A stretch of DNA of 64,000 nt, taken from the NCBI GenBank assembly GCA_963849005.1, contig CAWKGC010000021.1, positions 434,001 to 498,000 of the forward strand. Direction: 5' to 3'. Position numbers and translations under genes: made by a program. The notes under the pieces were generated by a model. That model did not search any database, was not told where the DNA came from, and saw nothing but the letters and a program-made list of their open reading frames with translations. This DNA comes from CAWKGC01 sp963849005. GTDB lineage: Bacteria > Pseudomonadota > Gammaproteobacteria > Burkholderiales > Usitatibacteraceae. This document shows positions 47,749 through 57,074 of the stretch, in pieces. Every line of letters starts with the position of its first letter. Position 1 is the stretch's first letter.

Positions 47749-48968
47749 TGGAAGCGATCCTCCTCGGAATCTACGCATTCTTCGTCTGGCTCATCTTCAT
47801 CAAGTTCAAGTGGCTGCCGTGGAACACCACGTCGCAGGTCACCGTCGTCATCATCCCGATCGTCGCGCTGACCGCGCTGATCCTGACGCTCAACGTGGTG
47901 GCTCCTTCGACGGCGGACGTCCGGGTCATCAAGTACGTCGTGCAGGTGATCCCGCAAGTGCGCGGTCGCGTGATCGAGGTGCCGGTCGAGCCCAACCGGT
48001 TGGTGAAAAAGGGCGAGCTGCTGTTTCGCATCGACCCGACCCCGTACGTGAATGATGCCAATGTTGCCAAGGCGAAGCTCGCCGCGGACGAGGCGAAGTT
48101 CGCGGCCGCCGGCGCGGCCCTCGTGGACGCTTCGGCCGGCGCGCGGCAATTGCAGGAGCAATTGAAGTCCGCCAGCGGGCAGGTCAGGGCGCTGCAGCCG
48201 AAGCTGGAACTCGCCCGGTTGCGCGTCAGGCAGAACCGCGAGCTCGTCGCCACCGGCGCCGGCGACAAGTTCGCATTGGAGCAGGCCGAGGCCAACGCGA
48301 TCGAGCTGGAAGGCCAGCTGGCGACGGCGACGGCAAACGAGGCGCAGGTTTCCGAGAAGCTCGCGGGGCAGGTGAACGGCGAGCAGGCGTCGGTCGCGGG
48401 GGCGCGGGCGCAACTGGCGACCGCGAAGGCGCAGGTCGACCTGAGCCGGGCGGACCTCGCGAACGCGCAGTGGAACCTCGACCAGACCTCGGTGTACGCG
48501 CCGACCAGCGGCTACGCGATCAACGTCCAGTTGCGGCCGGGCTCCTATGTGACCGCGTTCCCGGTCGCGCCGGCGATGAGCTTCGTCGAGGAGACCTACC
48601 AGGTCATCGCGCTCTACGCGCAGAACGAATTGCAGCTGGTCGAGCCGGGCAACCACGCGGAGTTCGCGCTCAAGACCAACCCGGGCCGCATCATCAAGGC
48701 CAAGGTCGATTCCATCGTCTGGGCGCAGGGCCAGGGCCAGGTAGCGCAGTCCGGCGTGCTGCCGCAGACCGGTGCCTTTCCTCAGGTGCCGGGCCGCTTC
48801 CCCGTCAAGTTCGAGGTGGAGAAGAAGGACAGCGAGCTGTTCCTCGCCGCCGGCGCGGATGGCGCCGGCGCGATCTACACCGAACATGCCGCCGCGATCC
48901 ACATCTTGCGCATGGTCATCCTGCGCGTCGGCTCGATCACCGATTTCCTCGTGCTGAAGTTGCACTGA
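47748..48968 (+). CDS. HlyD-family membrane fusion protein (YiaV/EmrA-like)
   Basis: Adaptor of 406 residues with two N-terminal hydrophobic stretches (LLGIYAFFVWLIFI, VTVVIIPIVALTALILTLNVV). A lipoyl half (VIPQVRGRVIEVPVEPNRLVKKGELLFRIDP), a long Ala-rich coiled coil (about 105-245) and a second half (LDQTSVYAPTSGYAINVQLRPGSYV) follow. It is coupled to the DUF3302 gene before it and to the outer-membrane factor after it. The inner-membrane pump is not adjacent; the nearest candidate is the DUF2955 protein some 6 kb downstream. Confidence 0.87.
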   Translation: MEAILLGIYAFFVWLIFIKFKWLPWNTTSQVTVVIIPIVALTALILTLNVVAPSTADVRVIKYVVQVIPQVRGRVIEVPVEPNRLVKKGELLFRIDPTPYVNDANVAKAKLAADEAKFAAAGAALVDASAGARQLQEQLKSASGQVRALQPKLELARLRVRQNRELVATGAGDKFALEQAEANAIELEGQLATATANEAQVSEKLAGQVNGEQASVAGARAQLATAKAQVDLSRADLANAQWNLDQTSVYAPTSGYAINVQLRPGSYVTAFPVAPAMSFVEETYQVIALYAQNELQLVEPGNHAEFALKTNPGRIIKAKVDSIVWAQGQGQVAQSGVLPQTGAFPQVPGRFPVKFEVEKKDSELFLAAGADGAGAIYTEHAAAIHILRMVILRVGSITDFLVLKLH

Positions 48969-50386
48969 TGCGCACGCCTCTCTTCCGCAGAACCCTCCTC
49001 GCGGCGGCCCTCGCGGCCGCCGTGGCGGGCTGCGCGCTCAATCCTCCGCCGACGGCGGAGGAGCTGCGCAAGGACGCGCTGCCGCATACGACCGTGCCGC
49101 CGGCGTGGACCGCGGGCGGCGGCGTGGCGGCACCCGTGGCCGATCGCTGGCTCGCGTCTTTCAACGATCCCGCGCTTTCCGCGCTCGTCGAAGAGGCGCT
49201 CGCCTACAACGCCGACCTGCAGGTGGCGGCCGCGCGAGTGGAGCAGGCAGCTGGGTATGTAAAGGTCGCGAGCGCCTCGTTGCTGCCGTCCGTGGGCGTG
49301 GCGGCAATGGGCGGCGGCAAGTCGGGAGGCAGCGGCGGACTCGACGGGGTCTGGCTCAACGCCTCGCTGGAGCTCGATATCTGGGGCCGCGTGCGCTATG
49401 GGCAGGCGGCATCGGAAGCGCAATCCGAGGCTTTCGCGGCCGATTACGCCTATGCGCGCCAGTCGCTCGCGGCCATGGTGGTCAAGAGCTGGTTCCTCGC
49501 GACCGAGGCCGGGCTGCAGCGCGATATCGCAATGAGTGTGTTGCAATCCGCGGAGTCGTTGCTGCGCGTCGCGCAGGAGAGGTTGCGCGTGGGCAACGGC
49601 AATGAACAGGCGGTGGCCGAAGCGCGGGTGAACGTCGGCGCGTATCGCGACAAGCTGCGGCAGGTCGAACTGTCGCGCGAGCAGGCGTTGCGCGCACTCG
49701 AACTGCTTCTCGGGCGCTACCCGGCCGCGGAGGTCAAGGTCGCGGAGTACCTCTCCCCGATGCCCCCGCCCGTTCCGGTGGGCATGCCGTCGCAACTTCT
49801 GGAGCGCCGGCCCGATGTGATCGCAGCGGAGCGCCGCGTCGCCGCGGCGTTCGACCGTGTCGGCGAAGCGAAAGCGGCGCAGCTCCCGCGAATCAGCCTG
49901 ACGGCCGGGGGCAGCAGCGTGTCGAGCGACCTGATCGTGCTGAAGGACACGAGCAATCCGATCTGGAGCTTCGGCGGCAACCTGATCGCTCCCCTGTACC
50001 AGGGCGGCGCGTTGCGCGCGCAGGTCGAGATCCGCTCGGCCGAGCAGAAACAAGCAGTCGCCGAATACGCGCGCGCCGGGCAGCGCGCGTTCGGCGAGGT
50101 CGAAAACGCGCTCGCGGCGGAGAACGCGCTGCGCGACCGCGACGCCATCCTCGAGGCCAACATACGCGACAGCGCGCGCGCGCTGGAACTCGCGCAGATC
50201 CAGTATCGCGTGGGTTCCGTCGACCTGCGTACGGTCGAGCAGAACCAGTTGGCCTGGTATGCCGCGCGTTCCTCGCGCCTGAGCGTGCTGGCCGAGCGGC
50301 TGGCGCAGCGCGTCAACCTTTACCTCGCGCTCGGCGGCGGATTCGACGAGCGGATGCCGGCGCCGGGGCCGATGGCCGCTCAATGA
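48968..50386 (+). CDS. Outer membrane efflux lipoprotein (NodT/OprM family)
   Basis: Lipoprotein of 472 residues, lipobox VAG-C18. Two OEP repeats are visible: WLASFNDPALSALVEEALAYNADLQVAAARVEQA, ASLELDIWGRVRYGQAASEA and, in the second half, MPSQLLERRPDVIAAERRVAAAFDRVGEAKAAQLP, with QIQYRVGSVDLRTVEQNQ near the end. This is the full NodT/TolC pattern, supplying the outer-membrane channel for the HlyD adaptor to which it is coupled. Its stop overlaps a possible upstream start of the PPK2 reading frame. Confidence 0.9.
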   Translation: MRTPLFRRTLLAAALAAAVAGCALNPPPTAEELRKDALPHTTVPPAWTAGGGVAAPVADRWLASFNDPALSALVEEALAYNADLQVAAARVEQAAGYVKVASASLLPSVGVAAMGGGKSGGSGGLDGVWLNASLELDIWGRVRYGQAASEAQSEAFAADYAYARQSLAAMVVKSWFLATEAGLQRDIAMSVLQSAESLLRVAQERLRVGNGNEQAVAEARVNVGAYRDKLRQVELSREQALRALELLLGRYPAAEVKVAEYLSPMPPPVPVGMPSQLLERRPDVIAAERRVAAAFDRVGEAKAAQLPRISLTAGGSSVSSDLIVLKDTSNPIWSFGGNLIAPLYQGGALRAQVEIRSAEQKQAVAEYARAGQRAFGEVENALAAENALRDRDAILEANIRDSARALELAQIQYRVGSVDLRTVEQNQLAWYAARSSRLSVLAERLAQRVNLYLALGGGFDERMPAPGPMAAQ

Positions 50387-50430
50387 TGCAAGGACGCAGG
50401 ACCCGAAACAACGACTCGAAGGAGATGAAG

Positions 50431-51314
50431 ATGGCCAAGAAGAGCGCGGCAACGAAGGACCAGCCTGAAGGCAAAGCGAAGAAGGGCAAGGGTGCCGCCG
50501 CCAAGGCTGTGGCGAAAAAGCCCGGCGCCTCGGCCTCGGCGAAGAAGCTCTCCGGCAAGGACTACGCGCGCGAGATGAAGAAGCTCCACGTGGAGCTGGT
50601 CAAGCTGCAGGAGTGGGTCAAGCTGAAGGGGCTCAAGGTCTGCATCGTCTTCGAGGGCCGCGACGGCGCCGGCAAGGGCGGCACCATCAAGGCGATCACC
50701 GAGCGCACAAGCCCGAGGGTGTTTCGCGTCATTGCGCTTCCCGCGCCGACCGAGCGCGAGAAGACCCAGATGTACGCGCAGCGCTACCTGCCGCACCTGC
50801 CGGCCGCGGGCGAAGTCGTGATCTTCGACCGCAGCTGGTACAACCGCGCGGGCGTGGAGCGCGTGATGGGCTTCTGCAGCAAGGAAGAGGCGCAGGGTTT
50901 CCTGCAGATGGTGCCGCTGTTCGAAAAACTGATGATCAAGTCCGGCATCATCCTTCTCAAGTACTGGCTGGAGGTGAGCCCCGAGGAGCAGGAAAGGCGC
51001 CTGCGCGGCGCGCATCGGCGACGGCCGCAAGACCTGGAAGCTGTCGCCCATGGACCTGAAGTCCTTCGATCGCTGGGACGACTACACCAGGGCGCGCGAC
51101 GAGATGTTCGCCGCCACGGACAGCGCCTGGGCGCCGTGGTGGGTCGCGCGCTCCGAGGACAAGCAGCGCGTGCGCCTGAACGTGATCAGCCACCTGCTCA
51201 AGCATGTTCCCTACAAGGCGATCCCGGCGCGAGAAGGTCAAGCTGCCGAAGCGCACGATCGGCAAGTACAAGGCGGCCGACTATCCGTTCAAGTTCGTCG
51301 ACGAAAAGTACTGA
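50431..51314 (+). CDS. ppk2: Polyphosphate kinase 2
   Basis: PPK2-family kinase transferring phosphate between polyphosphate and nucleotides. A Lys/Ala-rich tail of about 45 residues (KGKGAAAKAVAKKPGASASAKKLS) leads into the kinase domain, with Walker A FEGRDGAGKGGT, the Walker B/lid FDRSWYNRAGVERVMGF and the C-terminal LPKRTIGKYKAADYPFKFVDEKY region. Extra bases near 51012 and 51231 shift the frame; corrected length is 293 residues. GGAG six bases upstream selects this ATG. The tail and its leader are duplicated at 59124-59273. Class I versus III specificity is not decided here. Confidence 0.85.
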
Positions 51315-51400
51315 GCTTCCGCCTCCTTCGCGGCCGCCCTTGCACTTGACTTGGGTGAAGACATGAATCAAACGCTGCTCATTTTGCCACCCCGCGCGCC

Positions 51401-52850
51401 TTGAACGGGCCGCGCATCCTGTTGTCCGCGGTGTTCACCGCGCTGCTCGCCCTCGGCGGTTGCGCTACGCGACCGGTCAATCCTGCGATCGCGCAGATCG
51501 AGCCGGACGCGGGCTACCGCCTTGCAACGCGCCAGCCGAGTTTCGGGAATGGGGAGAACCTGGTCGTACTCGCTTTTTCGGGAGGCGGCACGCGCGCGGC
51601 CGCCTTTTCGTATGGCGTCCTGGAGTTCCTCAAGCGTACCGAGGTGGTCCGGGCGAGTGGCGAAAGGGTCCGCCTGCTCGACGCGGTCGGCGTCATTACC
51701 GGGGTATCGGGCGGCAGCTTCACGGCGCTCGCCTACGGCCTCTACGGCGACAAGTTGTTTGCCGACTACGAGCAACGCTTCCTGAAGCGCGACGTGCAAG
51801 GCGAGATCGCTGCCCGCTTTGTCAATCCGCTTAACTGGGGAAAACTGTGGTCGGCCGAATGGGGGCGATCGGAAATGGCGGCCGAGTTGTATGACGAGAT
51901 CCTGTTCAACGGCGCGACCTTCGCCGATCTCGGCCGGGGCAAGGGCCCGCTCATCCTGTCGTCCGCCACCTCCATCTCGACCGGTGCCCGCCTGCTTTTC
52001 GACCAGGACTTTTTCGACGCGCTGTGCTCCAACCTCGATGGCGTCCGGCTGTCGCGCGCCGCCGCGGCCTCCTCGGCGGTGCCGATCCTGCTGTCGGCGG
52101 TCACGCTCGACAATTACGGCGGCACCTGCAATTACGCGCCGCCGTCCTGGCTCACCTGTTCGAGGGTCCCGGCGGGCCGCCGCGGACGGCTGCGCGCGCG
52201 AAGCGCGAACTCGATGAACGACTCGCGTTCGCCGATGGCGCCCATCGCCCGTACATCCATCTTGTGGACGGCGGGGTCGCGGACAACGTCGGCATGCGCA
52301 GCGTGCTCATGGTGCTGGAATTGATGGAAGCACTGCAGCATGCCGGCAAGGCGACGTCGTTCGATCGCGTGCGCCGGATCGTTGTCTTCGTCGTCAACTC
52401 GGTGTCCTCGCCGCGGACCCACTGGGACGAATCGGAGAGCCCCCCGGCATCGTTGACACGCTGATCCAGACCACCGGCGTGCCGATCGATCACTATTCCT
52501 ACGAAGCGATGGAACTGCTGAAGGACAAGCAGGCGCGCTGGCAGTCCCTGCGCCGGCTTCGCGCTTCGCCCGAATTCGCGGGAAGCAGGAATCCGGCGAT
52601 CGCCGACGATCTCAAGGGGCCGGACGTGGATCTCTTTGCCATCGACGTTTCGTTTGCCGCGCTGAAGGACAAGGCCGAGGTCGAGTACCTGAACGGCCTG
52701 CCCACGAGTTTCGTGCTGTCCGACGAAGCGGTGGATCGGCTCCGTGCCGCCGCGGGAACGATCATCATGGCGTCGCCCGAGTTCCAACGGCTGCTGAAGG
52801 AGGGCGGTGCGAAGGTCGTTCCCGCGCCCTCGAAGCAGGAGCCGAAATGA
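51401..52850 (+). CDS. Patatin-like phospholipase lipoprotein, second copy
   Basis: Lipoprotein (lipobox ALGG-C21) with a patatin domain: AFSGGGTRAAAFSYG (oxyanion loop), nucleophile Ser103 in GVSGGS, and VDGGVADN with the dyad Asp. The first 250 residues are in one frame. Breaks near 52155 and 52447 (each fitted by one missing base) then move the frame, giving about 483 residues. The C-terminal part has HYSYEAMELLKDKQARW. A TTG start is used, since no ATG or GTG in frame precedes the signal peptide. Its stop overlaps the next start as ATGA. Confidence 0.75.
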
Positions 52851-53527
52851 AACCGCGGACCTCCTGGTGGAGAACCTCACCTCGCGATTGGCGTCGTGGC
52901 ATTCGCTCGGCACGATGGACCGTCGTGGTGTTCGTGCTCGCGGGCTGCACGACGGTGGGCCCCGACTTCGTGCAGCCCAGGGCGCCGGCGCTCGCGCAAT
53001 GGCAGGAGGCCGACAGCGTCGTCGTCACGCGCAAAGCTGCGGAGCAGATCCAGTGGTGGGAAGCGTTCGGCGACCCGGTCCTGGGCCAGTTGGTCGAGAT
53101 CGCGTACCGGAACAACTACAGCCTGAAGGTCGCCGGCCTGAAGGTGCTGGAGGCGCGGGCCCAGTTGGGGATCGCGGTGGGTTACCTCTATCCGCAGCTC
53201 CAGCAGGCGAAAGGCAACGTGACCTATACGTCGGCCAGCCAGAACGCCGCCAACACAAGGGCAGGGGACCTCGAGTTCCTGGAGTACAACGTCGGCCTCG
53301 GCGTCGGATGGGAACTCGATTTCTGGGGCAAGTTCCGGCGCTCCATCGAGGCCGCCGACGCCAACGTGCTGGCCTCCGTCGCCGGCTACGACAACGCGCT
53401 CGTGCTGCTCGTCGCGCGCGTCGGCAGCCAGGTCAGCGTGCTGGTCCATACGGGCGACCATCCGGTCCTTGACGCGCTGGGCCGGGTCCTGAACTGGCTC
53501 ACCAGCATCCTGTCGTATGCCTATTGA
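52847..53527 (+). CDS. Truncated outer membrane efflux lipoprotein (NodT family)
   Basis: Reading frame of 226 residues. It has a basic N-terminus, lipobox VLAG-C and the NodT start GCTTVGPDFVQPRAPALAQWQ, then the first OEP repeat up to NALVLLVARVGSQV, including GWELDFWGKFRRSIEAADA. At about residue 190 the match ends, and an unrelated tail, SVLVHTGDHPVLDALG followed by the end LNWLTSILSYAY, closes the protein. The whole second OEP repeat is missing, so it cannot form a full trimeric channel. It overlaps the mscS-like start by 11 bases. It is probably a deletion remnant. Confidence 0.72.
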   Translation: MKPRTSWWRTSPRDWRRGIRSARWTVVVFVLAGCTTVGPDFVQPRAPALAQWQEADSVVVTRKAAEQIQWWEAFGDPVLGQLVEIAYRNNYSLKVAGLKVLEARAQLGIAVGYLYPQLQQAKGNVTYTSASQNAANTRAGDLEFLEYNVGLGVGWELDFWGKFRRSIEAADANVLASVAGYDNALVLLVARVGSQVSVLVHTGDHPVLDALGRVLNWLTSILSYAY

Positions 53528-55352
53528 GTCGATGCGCCGCCTGGCAATGATGCTGGGATTGCTGCTGGTCGCCACGTTTGCGGGCGCTCAGGGGCCAACG
53601 TTGTCGCTCAAGCCGCCCGACCTGTCGAGCCCGCGGGCCACGCTGAAGACGTTCCTCGACTCCGGCGACGAGCTTGCCGTGTTCCTGGCCCGCGACTACC
53701 TGCCTGCGCCCACTCGCGACAAGTTCCACCGCGGGGTCTTGCTGGCTGACGCGCTCAATCGGGCGCTGGACCTGAGCGAGGTCCCGCCCGCCGCGCGAGC
53801 AAAGACCGGCAGGGCAGCAGTCACCGCCTTGTACGAGGTGCTGAGCCGGCTTCCCCCATCCTCATTCGAGCAGGCCCCGGATGGCGAACAGATGGCGTCG
53901 CGCTCCGGACTGAATGCCAAGCGCTGGGTGATTCCCGGCACCGAGATTGCGCTGGTCAGGGCGGAGAGCGGGCCGCGCGCCGGCGAATTTCTCTTCAGTG
54001 CGGACACCGTCGCGCGGGCAACCGAGTTTTACGGCAGGGTTCGCGATTGGCCATACTCGCGGCCCGTCGCAATCGAGAACCTGCATGACACTCTGGCCAC
54101 CGGCGGCGGCTGGATGGTGCCGTTGGCCTGGGTTCAATCGCTGCCGTCATGGCTGAAAGCGCCGTTGCTCGATCAGGCGGGCTGGAAGTGGATCGCGCTG
54201 GCCCTGACCCTCGGAGCCTACGCGCTGGTCCTGTGGCTCGCGTACCTCGTCTCGCACCTGGGCCGCGGCCAACGAGCGTTTTGGGATGCCTTGGCACAGT
54301 TGGCGATGCCGATCTGCCTGCTGGTCGCGACCCCCGCCGTGGCCTATCTCGCCATGACGCAGATCTACCTCACCGGCGCAGTCGCCACCGGCCTCGAGCT
54401 TGCGGCGACCGCAGTCCTGTACATTGCGGGCGCCTGGATGTCCTGGCGCCTGGCCCCGGTGGCGGCCGAGACGATCATCGCTTCGCCGAAGATCACGCCG
54501 GAGAGTATAGACGCCCATCTGATTCGCGTCGGCGCGCGGCTGGTAGGCATATTCGGCGCCGCCGTGTTGCTCGCGCTCGGTGCTGACCGCCTGGGACTGC
54601 CACTGTACGGCGTCATCGCCGGCCTCGGTGTCGGCGGATTGGCCATCGCCCTGGCGGCACAGCCGACGATCGAGAACCTGATCGGCAGCATGAACCTGTT
54701 CGCGGACAAACCCATCCGTGTCGGCGACTTCTGCAAGTATGGCGACCAGACCGGGACCGTGGAGGCGATCGGGATCCGCTCGGCGCGGATTCGCGGCTTC
54801 GACCGCACGTTGACGACCATACCCAACGCAGCGCTGGCCAAGATGCCGATCGTGAATTTCTCGCGGCGCGACAAGATGCTCGTCAATTGCGTCATTGGCC
54901 TGCGTTACGAGACGACTCCGGAGCAACTCCGCTACCTGCTGATCAAGCTGCGCGAGTTGCTGCTGGGTCACTCGCGCGTGGACCCGGACCCCGCGCGTGC
55001 GCGCTTCGTCGGCTTCGGCGCCAGCTCGCTGGACATCGAACTGTTCGCCTACGTGATGACCAGCGACTGGGCTGAGTTCCTCGGCATCCGCGAAGACATC
55101 CTGTTGCGGGTCATGGAAATCGTCGAGCAGAGCGGTACGGCGGTGGCGTTCCCGTCGCGCACGCTGTATCTCGGACGCGACCACCCATTGGACGCCGGAA
55201 GAAAGCTGGACGCGGAGGCGCAAGTGCGCGCGTGGCGGGAGGAAGGCTCGTTGCCGTTCCCGAACTTCTCACCGGAGCAGGCGGAGCGCATCCGCGGCTC
55301 CGTCGACTTTCCGCCTGCCGGCTCAACCCGAGTGAAGGCTCCCTCGTCATGA
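53517..55352 (+). CDS. MscS-family mechanosensitive channel with large N-terminal region
   Basis: Protein of 611 residues: a signal peptide (MLGLLLVATFAGAQG), a periplasmic region of about 190 residues, four or five membrane helices and a C-terminal MscS core. The pore helix has GLGVGGLAIALAAQPTIENLIGSM, followed by the beta domain (DFCKYGDQTGTVEAIGIRSARI, TIPNAALAKMPIVNFSRRD) as in MscS. It releases solutes on membrane tension. The gene is intact and starts inside the end of the truncated efflux gene. Confidence 0.88.
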   Translation: MPIESMRRLAMMLGLLLVATFAGAQGPTLSLKPPDLSSPRATLKTFLDSGDELAVFLARDYLPAPTRDKFHRGVLLADALNRALDLSEVPPAARAKTGRAAVTALYEVLSRLPPSSFEQAPDGEQMASRSGLNAKRWVIPGTEIALVRAESGPRAGEFLFSADTVARATEFYGRVRDWPYSRPVAIENLHDTLATGGGWMVPLAWVQSLPSWLKAPLLDQAGWKWIALALTLGAYALVLWLAYLVSHLGRGQRAFWDALAQLAMPICLLVATPAVAYLAMTQIYLTGAVATGLELAATAVLYIAGAWMSWRLAPVAAETIIASPKITPESIDAHLIRVGARLVGIFGAAVLLALGADRLGLPLYGVIAGLGVGGLAIALAAQPTIENLIGSMNLFADKPIRVGDFCKYGDQTGTVEAIGIRSARIRGFDRTLTTIPNAALAKMPIVNFSRRDKMLVNCVIGLRYETTPEQLRYLLIKLRELLLGHSRVDPDPARARFVGFGASSLDIELFAYVMTSDWAEFLGIREDILLRVMEIVEQSGTAVAFPSRTLYLGRDHPLDAGRKLDAEAQVRAWREEGSLPFPNFSPEQAERIRGSVDFPPAGSTRVKAPSS

Positions 55353-55364
55353 CGAGCGGCATCG

Positions 55365-56480
55365 ATGGGCGCTGAGCAAACTTCCGTGGTGGCGGCGCAT
55401 CCGCGCGCGGGAGTTCTCGAACAGCCCAGGGCGCGACGCGTCCTGCGCTTCACAATCGGCGTGACGCTGGCGACCGCCTACTGCACCTTCGTCAACTGGC
55501 CCTTCTCGTTCCTGCTGCCTGCGCTGGTGATCCCGTTCCTGGCCCTGCCCCTTCCGTCGGCGCCCTCCCTGCGCTACGGACTGTGGATCACGGCGAAGCT
55601 CATTGCCTTCGCCGGCCTCGGAACGGTGCTGATGCTGCCGCTGCACAGCCATCAGCTGTTCGGCTTCGCGGTGGTCGCGCTCATCCTCTTCGTCAATTTC
55701 TACCTGCAGGCCGAGGGCAAGATCACGGGATTGAATGCCATGATCGTGATCGTCGGCATCACGCTCGTTCCGGCTTTCGGGCAGGATTCGATGGATGTGG
55801 GCGTCGAGTTCGCCAAGGGCATGTCGCAGTGCGCGCTCGCCATGTTCCCCGTCCTCTGGGTCGCCTTCGCCGCCGTGCCCGGCGGAGTGTTTCCGGGCCT
55901 GCCCAACGCGCCCCGGATCGAAGGCACGCCCGCGGACCGGGCCATTCTTGCGCTGCGGCCGGTGCTGGTGCTGCTGCCGCTGTTCGCCTACATGCTGAGC
56001 AGCGACAACAACATCCGCTACCTGATCGGCTACTACCAGCCGGCGATGATCGCGCAGCATGCGCGCCGCACGAACGCACTGAAGCTGACCATCGACCTGA
56101 TCATGGCCACGCTCATCGGCGCCACCGGCGGGCTGGTCATGTGGTGGCTCGTCAAGCTGTGGCCGTCGTGGTTCTGGTTCGTGCTGGTGATGGCGCTGTT
56201 CTCGCTCGTCTTCGCGACGCGCATCTTCGGCCACGGCCCCGGCGCGCTGACGCCGAACTACTACCGGTGGAGCTACGGCCTGACGACGCTGGTCTTCATC
56301 GTCTTCCCGGACGCCTTGACCGAGGGTTTCACGGGCGACGACGCGAACATGAAGTTCTACGAGCGCATCGTCGACTACCTGCTCGTGACTTCGTATTCGG
56401 TCTTCGCCATCCTGCTCTACGACGCGGTCGTGGACAGGATGCGCGCGTTCCGCAGGCGATTCGCGCGCAACCGGCAATGA
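55365..56480 (+). CDS. DUF2955 membrane protein (FUSC-like)
   Basis: Integral membrane protein of 371 residues with about ten helices in two blocks separated by a charged loop (EGTPADRAILALRPVLVLLPLF). Features are VLRFTIGVTLATAYCTFVNWPFSFLLPALVIPFL and the C-terminal LTPNYYRWSYGLTTLVFIVFPDALTEGFTGDD. DUF2955 proteins are related to the aromatic-acid-exporter/FUSC group and commonly stand with HlyD adaptors, so it may be the pump of the HlyD/NodT system upstream. It starts 12 bases after mscS. Confidence 0.8.
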   Translation: MGAEQTSVVAAHPRAGVLEQPRARRVLRFTIGVTLATAYCTFVNWPFSFLLPALVIPFLALPLPSAPSLRYGLWITAKLIAFAGLGTVLMLPLHSHQLFGFAVVALILFVNFYLQAEGKITGLNAMIVIVGITLVPAFGQDSMDVGVEFAKGMSQCALAMFPVLWVAFAAVPGGVFPGLPNAPRIEGTPADRAILALRPVLVLLPLFAYMLSSDNNIRYLIGYYQPAMIAQHARRTNALKLTIDLIMATLIGATGGLVMWWLVKLWPSWFWFVLVMALFSLVFATRIFGHGPGALTPNYYRWSYGLTTLVFIVFPDALTEGFTGDDANMKFYERIVDYLLVTSYSVFAILLYDAVVDRMRAFRRRFARNRQ

Positions 56481-56565
56481 TGCGGCGCGGCGTCGCGGGG
56501 GCGATCACGTTTCATGTCCGGGAAACCGGGGGCGTTCGATCATGTCGAACGGCTGGTCCACCAGG

Positions 56566-56997
56566 CTAGCCTGCTTCACCCTTCAACCGGGGCCCGATCA
56601 ATCTGTTGATGATGGCGAAGAACAGGCCAGTGGACAGTCCGCACATCAGGATTCCCGTCAGCCCTTCGATCGGCCCGAGCATCCGCCACGGTTGCGCCAG
56701 CACCACATCGCCATAGCCAACCGTCGCGTAGGTGACTCCGGAGAAATAGAACGCCGACTCGGCGTCAGGCAGGCATCCCGCCCAGAGAAAGAACAATGCC
56801 CAGATCGCTATCTCGGTCGCGTGTATCAGGACCAGCCACCACGTCACCTCGATGAGCAGCAACGTCATGGGCCAGAAGCGGGTTGGCGCCCTGGGGTGCC
56901 TTCTGCCAAGCGCCGTGACCAGCGCAACCATTCCGACGATGTGCAGGACCATGGTGACCGCCACGAGGGCAAAGGCGGCGAGGATCGTCGAGAGCAT
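56566..56997 (-). CDS. Two-helix potassium channel
   Basis: Small channel of 143 residues with the selectivity filter TYATVGYGDV between two helices (LIEVTWWLVLIHATEIAIWALFFL and GLTGILMCGLSTGLFFAIINRLI) and an extra N-terminal helix. TVGYGD is the K+ filter. No regulatory RCK domain is attached. It lies convergent to the DUF2955 gene, 85 bases away, and 77 bases from the ZIP gene on the same strand. Confidence 0.85.
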   Translation of the reverse strand: MLSTILAAFALVAVTMVLHIVGMVALVTALGRRHPRAPTRFWPMTLLLIEVTWWLVLIHATEIAIWALFFLWAGCLPDAESAFYFSGVTYATVGYGDVVLAQPWRMLGPIEGLTGILMCGLSTGLFFAIINRLIGPRLKGEAG

Positions 56998-57074
56998 CGG
57001 TCAGTAGTTGCCTTCCAGCGTCGAGTAGGGACGGTGCCAGCGTCGCCGGATGGCAATGCGGCCTCCGGGCGCGC

